Below, in pieces: positions 1 through 10,126 of a DNA stretch of 64,000 bases. Below the pieces are notes generated by a model. It was not told the origin of the DNA, made no database searches, and worked only from the letters and a program-made list of their open reading frames with translations. The translations under genes were made by a program, and so were the position numbers. Origin of the DNA: Alcaligenaceae bacterium (GTDB lineage: Bacteria > Pseudomonadota > Gammaproteobacteria > Burkholderiales > Burkholderiaceae_B); the NCBI GenBank assembly GCA_013416455.1, contig JACCES010000015.1, positions 1 through 64,000 on the forward strand, written 5' to 3'. Every line of letters starts with the position of its first letter. The stretch's first letter is position 1.

Positions 1-2
1 TG

Positions 3-3000
3 ACCATTTCGGCGGATGGCGAGTACAGCTATGCGCGTAACGAGAGTACGCCGGGTGATGTCTCGGATGTATTTACCTATACCCTGACGGATGGCGACGA
101 CGATACGGATACGGCGACCCTGACCATCACCATTGCGGACGCGGGTGTGGGTTTTGAGGACTTGGAGGACGATCAGGAGGGCGATGGCGTCCTGCGGGGC
201 AGCGATATCTTCGTGAATGAAAGCAAGCTGGCCGGGGGCACGGGTGTCGGTGACGGCGCCGCAGAGCAAACCGGCACCTTTACGGTGAGTTCGCCGGACG
301 GCATTGCCAATCTGAGCATTACGCAAGGCGGCAACACCGTCACGCTGGTAACAGACAACGTCGTTCATGATTTCACAGAGGAGGGGCCGCTCGTCATCAC
401 GACGGCCTTGGGCAACACCCTGTCCATCACGAGCTTCGATCCGGAAACCGGCGAGGTCGGCTACACCTATACCTTGCTCAGTAGTGAGACCCACGAGGAC
501 GGCGACGGCCGCAACGATCTGTTCGAAAGCTTCACCGTCACTCTGGAAGACATGGATGGCGACGACACGACCGGCACCCTGGGCGTGCGTATCGTTGATG
601 ACGTGCCGGTCATCGAGCAGACCGGCGTTGGGCTAGATAATCTGACCGTATCAGAAGCCAGCTTGGATACACCCACCGCCGCCGTCGACTTCAGCGCAGC
701 ATTTACCTATCAGGCCGGCGCCGACGGCAAAAAATCGCATGCCTATTCGCTGGTGGTCAATGGCGACAGCGGTCTGAAAGACGTACTGACCGGCGATGAT
801 ATTGTGCTGGTTGCGAATAGCGAAGGGACTTTGATTACAGGCCATGTGGCTGGCGATCCCGATGCGGTTGCGTTCACGATTTCGATAAATGACCAATCCG
901 GCGCAGTGACGCTGACCCAGATGCGGGCGCTGAAGCATGGCGAGGAAGATGACCCATCGGACAACTTGCTGAGCATCGCGGCGGAGGCCTTGAGCCTGCG
1001 GCTGACCGTCACTGACAGCGACGACGACACCACCACCAGCACTGTCGACAATATCGGTGGGCATTTCACGTTCCAGGACGATACCCCCACGATCAGCTCC
1101 GAGGCAGGCAATCTAGGCACTATCGAGCTTGACGAAACCTCGCTTGTGGCCGCGGCGGGCAATCCGATCACAATCACGGAGGCTGATTTCGCAACGGGCG
1201 TATTCAGCCCTGATTATGGCAGTGACGAGGCGGCCGCAAGCGACGCACTGGTTTACTCGCTGGAAGTCACCAATGGCGCCGCGACCGGCCTGACAGATGC
1301 GGTGACCGACGAGGCGATCTTGCTGCGCTTGAATGGCGGTACCGGCGTCGTCGAAGCCTATACCGCAACCGGTAATCAACTCGTGTTTACCGTGGCCGTG
1401 GACGCCGCAACCGGCGCTTTGACACTGACGCAGCACCGGGCCATCGAGCACGGTGACACAGCCGATCATAATGAAGTATCCACGGCACTCGCGGCCAACC
1501 TGATCAATCTGGTGGCCACCGCCACCGATGGTGATGGCGATAGCACATCGGCATCAGTCGGTATCGGCGACCGGATCTCCTTCCTGGACGACGGCCCGGC
1601 GGTGGGTGAGCCGCCGTCAATCACAACGGTGAATGAAGTCCATCTGCCGTTCGGCAGTGCCGAAGGTCAGGGTTCACTCACCGTAAGCGGCGGCTTGAAC
1701 CTGACTGTCTCGGCCGATGGCATCGACACTCGGTTTTCCGACGACTTGACCGATATTCTGGAGGCGCGGGGTCTGAAATCCTCCAGTGATACGCCTTTGG
1801 CGTACAGCCTCAGTGAGAATGGCCATATCTTGACAGCCACGGCCGGCGAAGGTGGCCCTGTGGTCTTCACGGTCACTATTACCGACCCGGCCAGTGCTTC
1901 GGCGGGCTATGAGTTCACATTATCCGGCGCTCTTGACCATGATGGGGCAGAGTCTCTCGATCTTGAATTCAGCTTCGTCGTGACCGATGGCGACGGGGAT
2001 ACCGCAACAGGCAGCTTCACGGTCAAGGTCAAGGATGACCCTTCGGTGGATGAGCTCGCATTTACCATCGATGAAGATCACGCTGGGCATACTTTCAACA
2101 CCACGGCGGATGCAACACCCGAGAATACTGTTATTCATCAGGCCGATCCGGACAATCCAGGTGGCCCCGCGCTCGAGCTGCCGGTGCTGACGACCCACCC
2201 CGACGGCAGCAAGGACTACAAGACCACGCATGGCATCGTCACCGTGAATGCCAACGGCCAGATAACCTACAAGCCCGATCCCAACTACAGCGGCACCGAG
2301 ATATTCAAGTATGTCATCACTGACGGAGATGAATCCAAAACCACGGAAGTAACCATGACCGTCCATCCCGTGTCGGATGCGCCGGCATTGAGTGTGGTCG
2401 CCGAGGATATCGACACGCCGGAAGACGTTTCGGTCGCACTGGGTCTGAATGCACCGGTAATCGTGGATGATGGAGAAGGGGGTGGCAATAATCCTGTCTC
2501 CGAGCGCTTGGGCACGATAACCCTCGACGGCTTCCCGGAAGGCGCGAAGCTGCAGGATGGCGACGGTAATACCTTGCATGTTTTCAACAGCGGGGCTCCG
2601 GCGCAATCCGTCACCATCTGGCTGAGCGATGGCGACATGCTTGACGCTACCGCCCCGGACGGCGCGTTGTCGATGACGATTGACGAGTTCGAGGCATTAT
2701 GGGTGCTGCCGCCCGAGCATTCGCACGAGAACTTCACTGTCACGATGACGGTATCCAGCTACGAAGTGGACGCGGATGGCAATAGGGCCCAGGTGGACGG
2801 TACGGACGTGCCGGGGGCGGACTCATCGATAGACGTCGATGTGGACGTCCGCGCGGTCACCGATGAGCCCGTGCTGACGCTCGACGACTCGGTGGATGCC
2901 GCTGATGTGGGTGCGAAAACCATTACCGTGACCGCGGCTACGGAAGACGATAATGCCAAGATCGCAGTCACCATGTATGAGGACCAAACGCTGGAATTGC

Positions 3001-6000
3001 AATCCGTCTTGCAGGAAGCGTTGGCCGACATGGATGGGAGCGAAACACTATGGTACGGCATCACCGGTTTGCCGCCCGGCACGCAGGTGATGATCGGGAC
3101 GCAGACCTATACCGCCGGCCCGGATGGCAGCGTCAACTCCAGCTTGAACAAGTTCACCGTCTCTGGTGCGCAGAACCCGGTGGTCAGCATCACACCGCCT
3201 CTCAATTATTCCAATAGTGATCCGATCGATGCGCAAATCACTTTGTATGTGCAGGATACGGACGACGATTCGCCTGGACATACGGCAAATGTGCAATCCA
3301 TCACGGTGGATCTTGCTCTGCGCGTGTATGCCGTTCCCGATGATGTAACGCTTGCCAACCCGCCTCCCACTGAGGAAGACACGTCGGTCACCTTCTTGCA
3401 GAATCTTGCCCTGACCGATACTGACGAAAGCGAAACCATCATCCAGGTGAGAATTACCGACTTGCCCAGCGAAGGGGGCGTGTGGAAGCTCTTCGACCAC
3501 AATGGCATTGAGCTATCGATACCTCCCGGCGGAGATGAAAATAACGGTGGCCTGGTTCTGACGATAGGAACTGGTGGGAGTCACACGCTTGAGGAGATCA
3601 AGCAATTCACCTTGCTGCCTCCCGGACACAGCTCCTCGGACGGTACGATAACTGTCTACGTTACAACGCAGGAAGACGGTGAGAACACAGAATCAGGCAG
3701 TCCTGAAACCACGGAATGGGCGCATGATCTGTCGATCGTCGTCACGCCGGTGGGGGAAGAAATCGATCCCGGACAGCCCGGCGGGGATACCGATGGCGAT
3801 GGCGCGCCCGATTTGGTAATGAGCGGCGACCACGACTACTCGACTCCGGGGCTGGAAGATACGTGGTTCAAGCTTTACGAGGATCCGGAAGCCGGCGCAG
3901 TCAACCCCTTGAGCGGCTGGTCCAACCAGGATGGCGCTGATGAAGGGGGGAACGAGAAAACCTGGGCGCGCCTGACTCCGGAAGTGGCGTCGGGGAGCGC
4001 CATCGGTTCGAAGTTCCAGTGGTCCACAGATGGGGGAAGTACTTGGGTAGAGGAAACTTACGTCGGTACGCCCATTGATGTACCCGTAGAGTATCTTGAC
4101 ACACTTCAATTCATGGCGCCGCCCAATTTCGCCGGTATGTTCGAAATCAAGGTTGAGGCCAGGACGGTGGACTATGACGACGACGATGGCACCCCTTCGT
4201 CCGAGGCTGTGTCCGGCGCGGCCTTGTTGACGAATATCTTGGTCGTGCCAGTGGCTGATGCGGTGACGCTTGCCGTGAACGGGAAGGCCAGCGGGCTGGA
4301 AGATACGCTTATCCCGTTGAGGGTCACCCCGACAAGTTCCGATCCGTCGGAAACCTTTACCGTCACCATCAGCGGCATACCGGCCGGGGCCGTTGTTTAT
4401 TATGGCGACCCGGACAGTCCCCTTCAGGTTTCCACAGGGGGAACCATTGAGATCGAAAATTTCGACAGCACCGTGCCGCTGCACATCATGCCGCCGCTGC
4501 ACAGCAATATCGATTTCTCGCTGAACGTATCGGCGGTATCGGTTGATACCTTGACGGTGGGTGGCAATAACTATTCATCCACATCACTTCCGGATTCACT
4601 GGACATCGATGTGACGGTGAAGGGCGTCGCAGATGAAGTCACGGTCAATTCCACACCGCAGACATGGGCGGAGGCTGACCTCGATGGTAAGTTGGATGCG
4701 GTATCGTTGTCCGACCTGGTTACGTTCACCAAGGTCGATACTGATCCTACGGAGGCTTTTGAGTCAGAAAAACTGACCATCCGCGTGTCGGGTCTGCCGG
4801 AAGGCTTCTCGCCCAATGTCGGGACGCCGCTGACGGCGCCGGGCGTGACTGGCGAAGACCGCGTCTGGCTGCTGACCGAAGCCCAGCTGGCGACGGCTGA
4901 AATCAATGTGCCCGCCAATTACAGCGGCACGGTCACCTTCCAGGTGACGCCCGTCACTACCGAGAACGATGGCCATTCGTTGACCGGTGAGCCGGTGAAT
5001 GTCAGCTTTACGGTGACGCCGTCACCCGAAGCCACTGTCACCACCAGCGCCACCCTGGTCGAAGACGTCATCACTTCGCTGGGTTTTGATATCGTTCATC
5101 AGAATGGTGACAATGACGAAGTACTGGCTGAAGTCCGTATCAAGCAGGATTATGCGGATGGCAACGACTTCACTTTGTATCTTGGCAATGGCGACGATGC
5201 TCCCACCTTGGCCGAAGCGCTCAATGACGGAGACATCACGCAGGTCGCGGATGGCGGCGTAATGTATTACGTGCTGACCGGCGAGCAGGCGAAGACGCTG
5301 GCGGCCAAGGGCGGCGAGCATCTTGACGATGACCTGGGCGGCTTCGATTTCCAGTACAAGATCACCGACAGCCACTATGGCGACGAGGATTCTGGCAACT
5401 CCGTAACCAGCGACTGGATTGATGGCCACTTCACGATCACTGCCACGCCAGTTACAGACCAGCCCGGAGTATCGATCACGGCGATTGATGGCGGAAGCAC
5501 CACCCCCGGCAATCAATATCCCGATGACGACGCTGAACCCGATACAGCCGTTCTGACGGCCGCCGATACCGTGACGGTCAGCCTGAATATTGTTTCGCCG
5601 GACCACGACGGAAGCGAATATCTGATCCGCGTCATTGTCGATGGGGTGCCCCAAGGGGTGAGCGTTTCCGGCGCGGAGTTCCTCGGAGGCGGTCGCTGGC
5701 TGCTGGCATATGAAGGGCCGCAAGCCAAGGCGATCAATGAGCCGGGCGGGCTTGGCCTGGACGTGGATTTCATCGTCAGCGAACAGGCGGGCGAGCTTAC
5801 GAACCACTCCATTACGATGACTGTTCAGGTGCAGGATCGTGGCGACGAGACCGGACAGACGACGGAGATCCTTTCCGATTCCGTCACATGGCATCTGACA
5901 ACCGATTTCGAGGTCGGTGATGAGAGCAATCCCCCAGCGGTGATCGCGGAGTGGGAATATACGGATGCGCAGGCCCAGGAAGACACAAAGGTCAAACTGT

Positions 6001-8636
6001 CCACTCTGGTCAACGGTAAAGTAGAGCTGGAGAGTCCGGGCGCGGTCAATACCTTCACCATTCTGCTGGAAGATATCCCGGCGGGTACTGTCGTGACTGG
6101 AATGACGCGTACGTTGGTGACGGAAGGCGGGGCAACCAGGGAGGTATGGACGGCATCGGCAACCACGACCCCTGGGATGACTCAAGAAGATGCACAGGCG
6201 TTACTGGATGCGTTGCTGGACAGCATCGAGCTGACGCCCCCAGCCGACTCCAACAACAATAATGCGCCGGGCGCCTTCACCTTCCAGGCCAGCCTGACCA
6301 CGTCGGTCGCGGGGGGACGTGACACGGTCACGGAATCGATCTCGCCAGTGGTGGAGGTGGAGCCGCGTACGGACGACGCGCAGATCAACATTGTCCTGGG
6401 TGATGTGACCGAATCCGATGCCGGCATTCCCATCACGGTGACGGTAAGCAATCCGGCGGATGGCTCCTACGGTTCCATCGTGGGCGGCAATCTGTACTTG
6501 CGGATCGATGCGGCCAACGATGCGATGGAAGGGGGAACCCTGCGGCATGGCGCTGAAGAATATGAGTTGCAGGCCGTTTCCGGTGTCGACGGCATCACCA
6601 ATGGCGACTACTACGTCATCCCCAATGTGGAGATGGACGATGTGCTGGCATTGACCTATGAGCCGCCGGCCGGCAATGGCATGGTCGCCGGCAATGTGAC
6701 CGTGGACGTCTGGGTGCTCAACACCGAGACAGGCGATAACAGCGCCAACCCCGTAAAGAGCTCCACGAATTCCGGCTCGGTGTCGGTAGAGATCATCAAT
6801 GATGGCGTTACTGTCACCAACAACGCGACAGATGGTGACGAGTCGTCCAGAGGTGAGGCGGCTGAAAATGCCCTGATCAAGCTGGATCTGTCCGTTGAGC
6901 TGAAAGATACCGATACTTCCGAGGAAATCATTTCCATCCTGCTCTCCAATCTGCCGGTCGGTTTCCTGGTGTATACGGGCACGGATGCCAGCAATGCATC
7001 ATTGGCCAGTATGAGCAATAACGCGGGCGGATCCGGTGGGTTCAATACCTGGGTGATATCCGGTGCGGACGGTTCCCTGCCGCCTTACGTGGGCATTCTG
7101 CCGCCGGCATACTGGAGCGGCACCTTGGGCGATCTGCAGCTGATCGTGGAATCGGGTGAAACGGCACTGTCCGATAAACTCGTCCAGACATTCGATCTCG
7201 AGCCGGTTGTCGTGAAACCTGTCGCCAACGGGATCGTCATCACACCCACATCCGCCTTCGGCCCCGAGAACAGTGTGATATCGCTGAACCTGAATGCCGC
7301 CATGCAGGATATGGTCAGTGCCGGTAGCGGTGATGAAAACACCGAAACGGCGACGTTGCGGATCACCGGCCTGGGCGAACACGCCTCGTTCTATATCCAG
7401 GGGGCGCTTATTCATCAGCACGAAACGATACAGATAACATCGTCGGGCAGCGGGCAGGCTACCGTCTACACGATCTCGGGTCTGCAACAGGAGCAACTGG
7501 ACAAGCTGGGTTTCAAGCAGGCTCGGGCATCGCTGGTCGACCAGAGTGAAGACGATGGGGGCCTGCAGATCAAGGTTGAGGGATGGACGGTTGAACGCGA
7601 TGCGGTAACGGGCCAGCCGGTGGGAGATTCATCCGGCAACCCGGACGAGGGGTTCATTACCTTGAGCGTGTCCGGTCAATTGGGCACCACCGGCAACGAC
7701 ACCTTGATCTGGACCGGTGAGCCGATCGACGGCAGAAGCGGCAGCGATACCGTGCAGATGCGTTATGGCGAGAATCTTACCGGCGCGCAACTGGCGGCGA
7801 ACCTGCGGAACATCGAAGCCATAGACATGGGCATAGCCGGCGCCAATGCAATCACTGGTCTGACACCAGAGCAGTTGAAGGCCATCGCCGGGTCGGGTTC
7901 CAGCCTGACGATATCCGGCTCGGCGGGCGATAGTCTGAGCCTGTCCGGACCATGGGTCGACAATGGCAACGGTACCTATACCGGCACGATTCCCGGCGGA
8001 TCGGGTGGTGCGGACACGGTAGTCACGCTGACGGTAAGCGGCGGTGTGGCTGTTGATACGGCAAGCATCGACTCCCTGGACGGCATGATGTTCTCGCCCT
8101 TTGGCCTGACGATGGGCGAGGATGCCTTCATCGACACGGAAGAGGACGAGTCCGATCCGGCCGAAGCCAGTGGCGATATCGAAGATCCGGAATCGGATAC
8201 CGTTGATATCACCGAGCCGGGCGATGACGAATCCGGCGAAACGGACGAGTCCAGCGAAACGGACGAGTCCGGTGAAACGGACGGGCAAGCGCCTGAAACA
8301 CCGGAAACCGATGCCGATCCGGAAAGCGGGGATTCTGGTTCGCTCGGTCTGGGGAATCTGGGTGACGGCGACGCCGATATCGAAGACGACGACTTCCTGT
8401 TCGGCGATGATGGCGAAACGCCCGGGCTGGACATCGTGCTGCCGCCCCAGGAAGCCTCGGACGGGGAAGCCGAATCTTGGCTTGTTCAGGATGAGGACGA
8501 ATCCGGCGGGCTGCCTGTGGAACCGGCCGGGGCCGGCGCGTCCGGATCTTACCCGGAGTACGACCCAGCGCCCGTACCGATGCCGCTCAACGACGATCTG
8601 CAGCACGATCTGCAAAGCGGAGCCGTCGTGGGTTGA
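3..8636 (+). CDS. Giant type I-secreted repeat adhesin (LapA/Bap-like), 5' end outside the window
   Basis: The frame is open from the first bases, so the first 2,877 visible residues are only the C-terminal part. The first 2 kb holds VCBS-type modules of about 160 residues that end in a DDxPxI-like linker (near 594, 1077, 1587 and 2034). From about 2370 to 7640 come some ten to twelve beta-sandwich modules, each starting with V(A/T)D-x-(V/P) followed by acidic E-D-T and a DxDxSE...GLPxG core. A short GTTGNDTL/NLRNIEAIDMG segment near 7680-7820 resembles the C-terminal part of type I substrates. No full RTX nonapeptide array is seen. The last 170 residues are very acidic (GETDESSETDES-like). 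The TolC-ABC-HlyD genes directly downstream make secretion by that machine very likely. The valine GTG at 147 is internal, not a start. Confidence 0.9.
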   Translation, partial: TISADGEYSYARNESTPGDVSDVFTYTLTDGDDDTDTATLTITIADAGVGFEDLEDDQEGDGVLRGSDIFVNESKLAGGTGVGDGAAEQTGTFTVSSPDGIANLSITQGGNTVTLVTDNVVHDFTEEGPLVITTALGNTLSITSFDPETGEVGYTYTLLSSETHEDGDGRNDLFESFTVTLEDMDGDDTTGTLGVRIVDDVPVIEQTGVGLDNLTVSEASLDTPTAAVDFSAAFTYQAGADGKKSHAYSLVVNGDSGLKDVLTGDDIVLVANSEGTLITGHVAGDPDAVAFTISINDQSGAVTLTQMRALKHGEEDDPSDNLLSIAAEALSLRLTVTDSDDDTTTSTVDNIGGHFTFQDDTPTISSEAGNLGTIELDETSLVAAAGNPITITEADFATGVFSPDYGSDEAAASDALVYSLEVTNGAATGLTDAVTDEAILLRLNGGTGVVEAYTATGNQLVFTVAVDAATGALTLTQHRAIEHGDTADHNEVSTALAANLINLVATATDGDGDSTSASVGIGDRISFLDDGPAVGEPPSITTVNEVHLPFGSAEGQGSLTVSGGLNLTVSADGIDTRFSDDLTDILEARGLKSSSDTPLAYSLSENGHILTATAGEGGPVVFTVTITDPASASAGYEFTLSGALDHDGAESLDLEFSFVVTDGDGDTATGSFTVKVKDDPSVDELAFTIDEDHAGHTFNTTADATPENTVIHQADPDNPGGPALELPVLTTHPDGSKDYKTTHGIVTVNANGQITYKPDPNYSGTEIFKYVITDGDESKTTEVTMTVHPVSDAPALSVVAEDIDTPEDVSVALGLNAPVIVDDGEGGGNNPVSERLGTITLDGFPEGAKLQDGDGNTLHVFNSGAPAQSVTIWLSDGDMLDATAPDGALSMTIDEFEALWVLPPEHSHENFTVTMTVSSYEVDADGNRAQVDGTDVPGADSSIDVDVDVRAVTDEPVLTLDDSVDAADVGAKTITVTAATEDDNAKIAVTMYEDQTLELQSVLQEALADMDGSETLWYGITGLPPGTQVMIGTQTYTAGPDGSVNSSLNKFTVSGAQNPVVSITPPLNYSNSDPIDAQITLYVQDTDDDSPGHTANVQSITVDLALRVYAVPDDVTLANPPPTEEDTSVTFLQNLALTDTDESETIIQVRITDLPSEGGVWKLFDHNGIELSIPPGGDENNGGLVLTIGTGGSHTLEEIKQFTLLPPGHSSSDGTITVYVTTQEDGENTESGSPETTEWAHDLSIVVTPVGEEIDPGQPGGDTDGDGAPDLVMSGDHDYSTPGLEDTWFKLYEDPEAGAVNPLSGWSNQDGADEGGNEKTWARLTPEVASGSAIGSKFQWSTDGGSTWVEETYVGTPIDVPVEYLDTLQFMAPPNFAGMFEIKVEARTVDYDDDDGTPSSEAVSGAALLTNILVVPVADAVTLAVNGKASGLEDTLIPLRVTPTSSDPSETFTVTISGIPAGAVVYYGDPDSPLQVSTGGTIEIENFDSTVPLHIMPPLHSNIDFSLNVSAVSVDTLTVGGNNYSSTSLPDSLDIDVTVKGVADEVTVNSTPQTWAEADLDGKLDAVSLSDLVTFTKVDTDPTEAFESEKLTIRVSGLPEGFSPNVGTPLTAPGVTGEDRVWLLTEAQLATAEINVPANYSGTVTFQVTPVTTENDGHSLTGEPVNVSFTVTPSPEATVTTSATLVEDVITSLGFDIVHQNGDNDEVLAEVRIKQDYADGNDFTLYLGNGDDAPTLAEALNDGDITQVADGGVMYYVLTGEQAKTLAAKGGEHLDDDLGGFDFQYKITDSHYGDEDSGNSVTSDWIDGHFTITATPVTDQPGVSITAIDGGSTTPGNQYPDDDAEPDTAVLTAADTVTVSLNIVSPDHDGSEYLIRVIVDGVPQGVSVSGAEFLGGGRWLLAYEGPQAKAINEPGGLGLDVDFIVSEQAGELTNHSITMTVQVQDRGDETGQTTEILSDSVTWHLTTDFEVGDESNPPAVIAEWEYTDAQAQEDTKVKLSTLVNGKVELESPGAVNTFTILLEDIPAGTVVTGMTRTLVTEGGATREVWTASATTTPGMTQEDAQALLDALLDSIELTPPADSNNNNAPGAFTFQASLTTSVAGGRDTVTESISPVVEVEPRTDDAQINIVLGDVTESDAGIPITVTVSNPADGSYGSIVGGNLYLRIDAANDAMEGGTLRHGAEEYELQAVSGVDGITNGDYYVIPNVEMDDVLALTYEPPAGNGMVAGNVTVDVWVLNTETGDNSANPVKSSTNSGSVSVEIINDGVTVTNNATDGDESSRGEAAENALIKLDLSVELKDTDTSEEIISILLSNLPVGFLVYTGTDASNASLASMSNNAGGSGGFNTWVISGADGSLPPYVGILPPAYWSGTLGDLQLIVESGETALSDKLVQTFDLEPVVVKPVANGIVITPTSAFGPENSVISLNLNAAMQDMVSAGSGDENTETATLRITGLGEHASFYIQGALIHQHETIQITSSGSGQATVYTISGLQQEQLDKLGFKQARASLVDQSEDDGGLQIKVEGWTVERDAVTGQPVGDSSGNPDEGFITLSVSGQLGTTGNDTLIWTGEPIDGRSGSDTVQMRYGENLTGAQLAANLRNIEAIDMGIAGANAITGLTPEQLKAIAGSGSSLTISGSAGDSLSLSGPWVDNGNGTYTGTIPGGSGGADTVVTLTVSGGVAVDTASIDSLDGMMFSPFGLTMGEDAFIDTEEDESDPAEASGDIEDPESDTVDITEPGDDESGETDESSETDESGETDGQAPETPETDADPESGDSGSLGLGNLGDGDADIEDDDFLFGDDGETPGLDIVLPPQEASDGEAESWLVQDEDESGGLPVEPAGAGASGSYPEYDPAPVPMPLNDDLQHDLQSGAVVG

Positions 8637-8689
8637 GGTGGATCCCTGTTTCAGGATGATACGGAAACCGTGAAGAATGGCGGAGATGC

Positions 8690-10126
8690 ATGAGTAACAA
8701 AGTGAAAGGCAAGGCGCGCGCCGCGGCGGCGGTCGCGCTGGCCGCGGGCGTTGCGGCCTCTGTGGGGGCCCAGCCGGCAGGGCCGGGTGATGTGGGAACG
8801 GCGGTCTGGGCTGCCGGCGCCGAGCCGCTTGCGGCGGAAAGCGTCGTATTGGACATGCAGGCCGGGGTCGACCGGGCGGTGCGCTGGCATCCGCTCGTGC
8901 GCCAGGCTGAAGGCCAGTTGCTTCAGGCTGGCGAGGGCATAGATTCGGCGCGCGCCGGCTACTACCCGCAAATCAGCGGCGGCGTCAATTCTCGCACCGG
9001 CAACAGCGACCTGACCGGATACGAGAGCCGCCATGTGCACCGGGCTGAAATCACCTTGCGGCAGACCTTGTACGATTTCGGCAAGGTGGATAGCGAGGTC
9101 GGGCGGGCCAGGGCATCGAGCGACGTGGCGCGCGCCGGTGTGCTGTCATCATTCGATGATGTGGTGCGCAGCACCGCCCAAGCCTGGATCGAGGTGCGCC
9201 GGCAGCAGGCCCTGGTCAAGGTCGCCCAGGAACAGCTCAGGGCCCTGGAAGAGCTCGCCGGTCTGGCGCGCAGGCGCCAGACGGAAGGCGCCAGCACCTA
9301 TTCCGATACGGTGCAGGCGCGCGCCCGGGTCGAGGCCGCGCAGGTCAGCCTGCTGACGGCGCAGTCGCAGGTGCTGCGCTGGCGCACCAACCTGATGAAC
9401 TGGGTGGGCGGCCCCGTGTTGCCGGAAGTCGCCGGAGACCCGGTGGCGGGGCTGGACGGCGCCTGTCAGCAGTCTGGCGCCATTCAACCCTGGGACGCTG
9501 CGACAAGCGTGTCAAGCGCATCGGCGGTGCAGGAAGCCGAGGCCCGCCTGATGGTGGCCCGCGCCGGGGCGGACATCGCGAAATCCCAGGAACGGCCCAC
9601 GCTTTCGGTGGACGCTTCCCTGGGGCGCGGGTTGAATTCAAGTTCGCGCCGGCCCGGCGAACCGAATGCCGAAGCCGTGGTCATGCTGAATTTTTCCATG
9701 CCGTTCTATCAGGGCGGCCGTTTGCAGGCCGACAGAAGGGCGGCTGAATACGCGGTGCAGTCTTCTCGTGCGGCGCTCGAACGGGTAAAGCTGGATACCG
9801 AGCAGGGTTTGCGGGACGCCGCCCTGGCGAAGCAAGAGAACAGCCGCCGCATAACGGTGCAGGCCGCGCGCGAAGAGAGCATGCGCGTGACGCGCGCCTT
9901 GTACCGCGACCAGTATCTGGAACTGGGCACGCGCAGCCTGCTGGATCTGCTCAATGCGGAACAGGAATACCATGCCGCGCGCAGCGACCAGATCGATAGC
10001 GAGCACAATATCTACCGCAGCAGTATCGATTGTCTCTACCATGCCGGCAGTATGCGCAGCGTCTTCGGGCTGGAACAGGTGACCGCCCAGGCGCTGGGTT
10101 CAGCGCAACCGCTGGGGCTGCGGTGA
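8690..10126 (+). CDS. TolC-family outer membrane protein of the adhesin type I secretion system
   Basis: A 478-residue protein with an N-terminal signal peptide (Ala-rich, ending near ASVGAQ). It carries the two long TolC-type coiled-coil repeats: ARAGYYPQI and YDFGKVDSEVGRARA in the first half, KSQERPTLSVDASLGRG and MPFYQGGRLQADRR in the second. It should form the outer membrane channel-tunnel for the adhesin. The start ATG follows GGAG by five bases. It begins 53 bp after the adhesin stop, and its own stop overlaps the next ATG (TGATG), so the four genes look like one operon. The family assignment is firm. Being LapE-like is inferred from the neighbours. Confidence 0.92.
   Translation: MSNKVKGKARAAAAVALAAGVAASVGAQPAGPGDVGTAVWAAGAEPLAAESVVLDMQAGVDRAVRWHPLVRQAEGQLLQAGEGIDSARAGYYPQISGGVNSRTGNSDLTGYESRHVHRAEITLRQTLYDFGKVDSEVGRARASSDVARAGVLSSFDDVVRSTAQAWIEVRRQQALVKVAQEQLRALEELAGLARRRQTEGASTYSDTVQARARVEAAQVSLLTAQSQVLRWRTNLMNWVGGPVLPEVAGDPVAGLDGACQQSGAIQPWDAATSVSSASAVQEAEARLMVARAGADIAKSQERPTLSVDASLGRGLNSSSRRPGEPNAEAVVMLNFSMPFYQGGRLQADRRAAEYAVQSSRAALERVKLDTEQGLRDAALAKQENSRRITVQAAREESMRVTRALYRDQYLELGTRSLLDLLNAEQEYHAARSDQIDSEHNIYRSSIDCLYHAGSMRSVFGLEQVTAQALGSAQPLGLR

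Noticed and set aside
147-149. GTG at 147 as start of the giant adhesin
   Set aside because: The same frame is open and VCBS-like back to base 3, so this codon is an internal valine.
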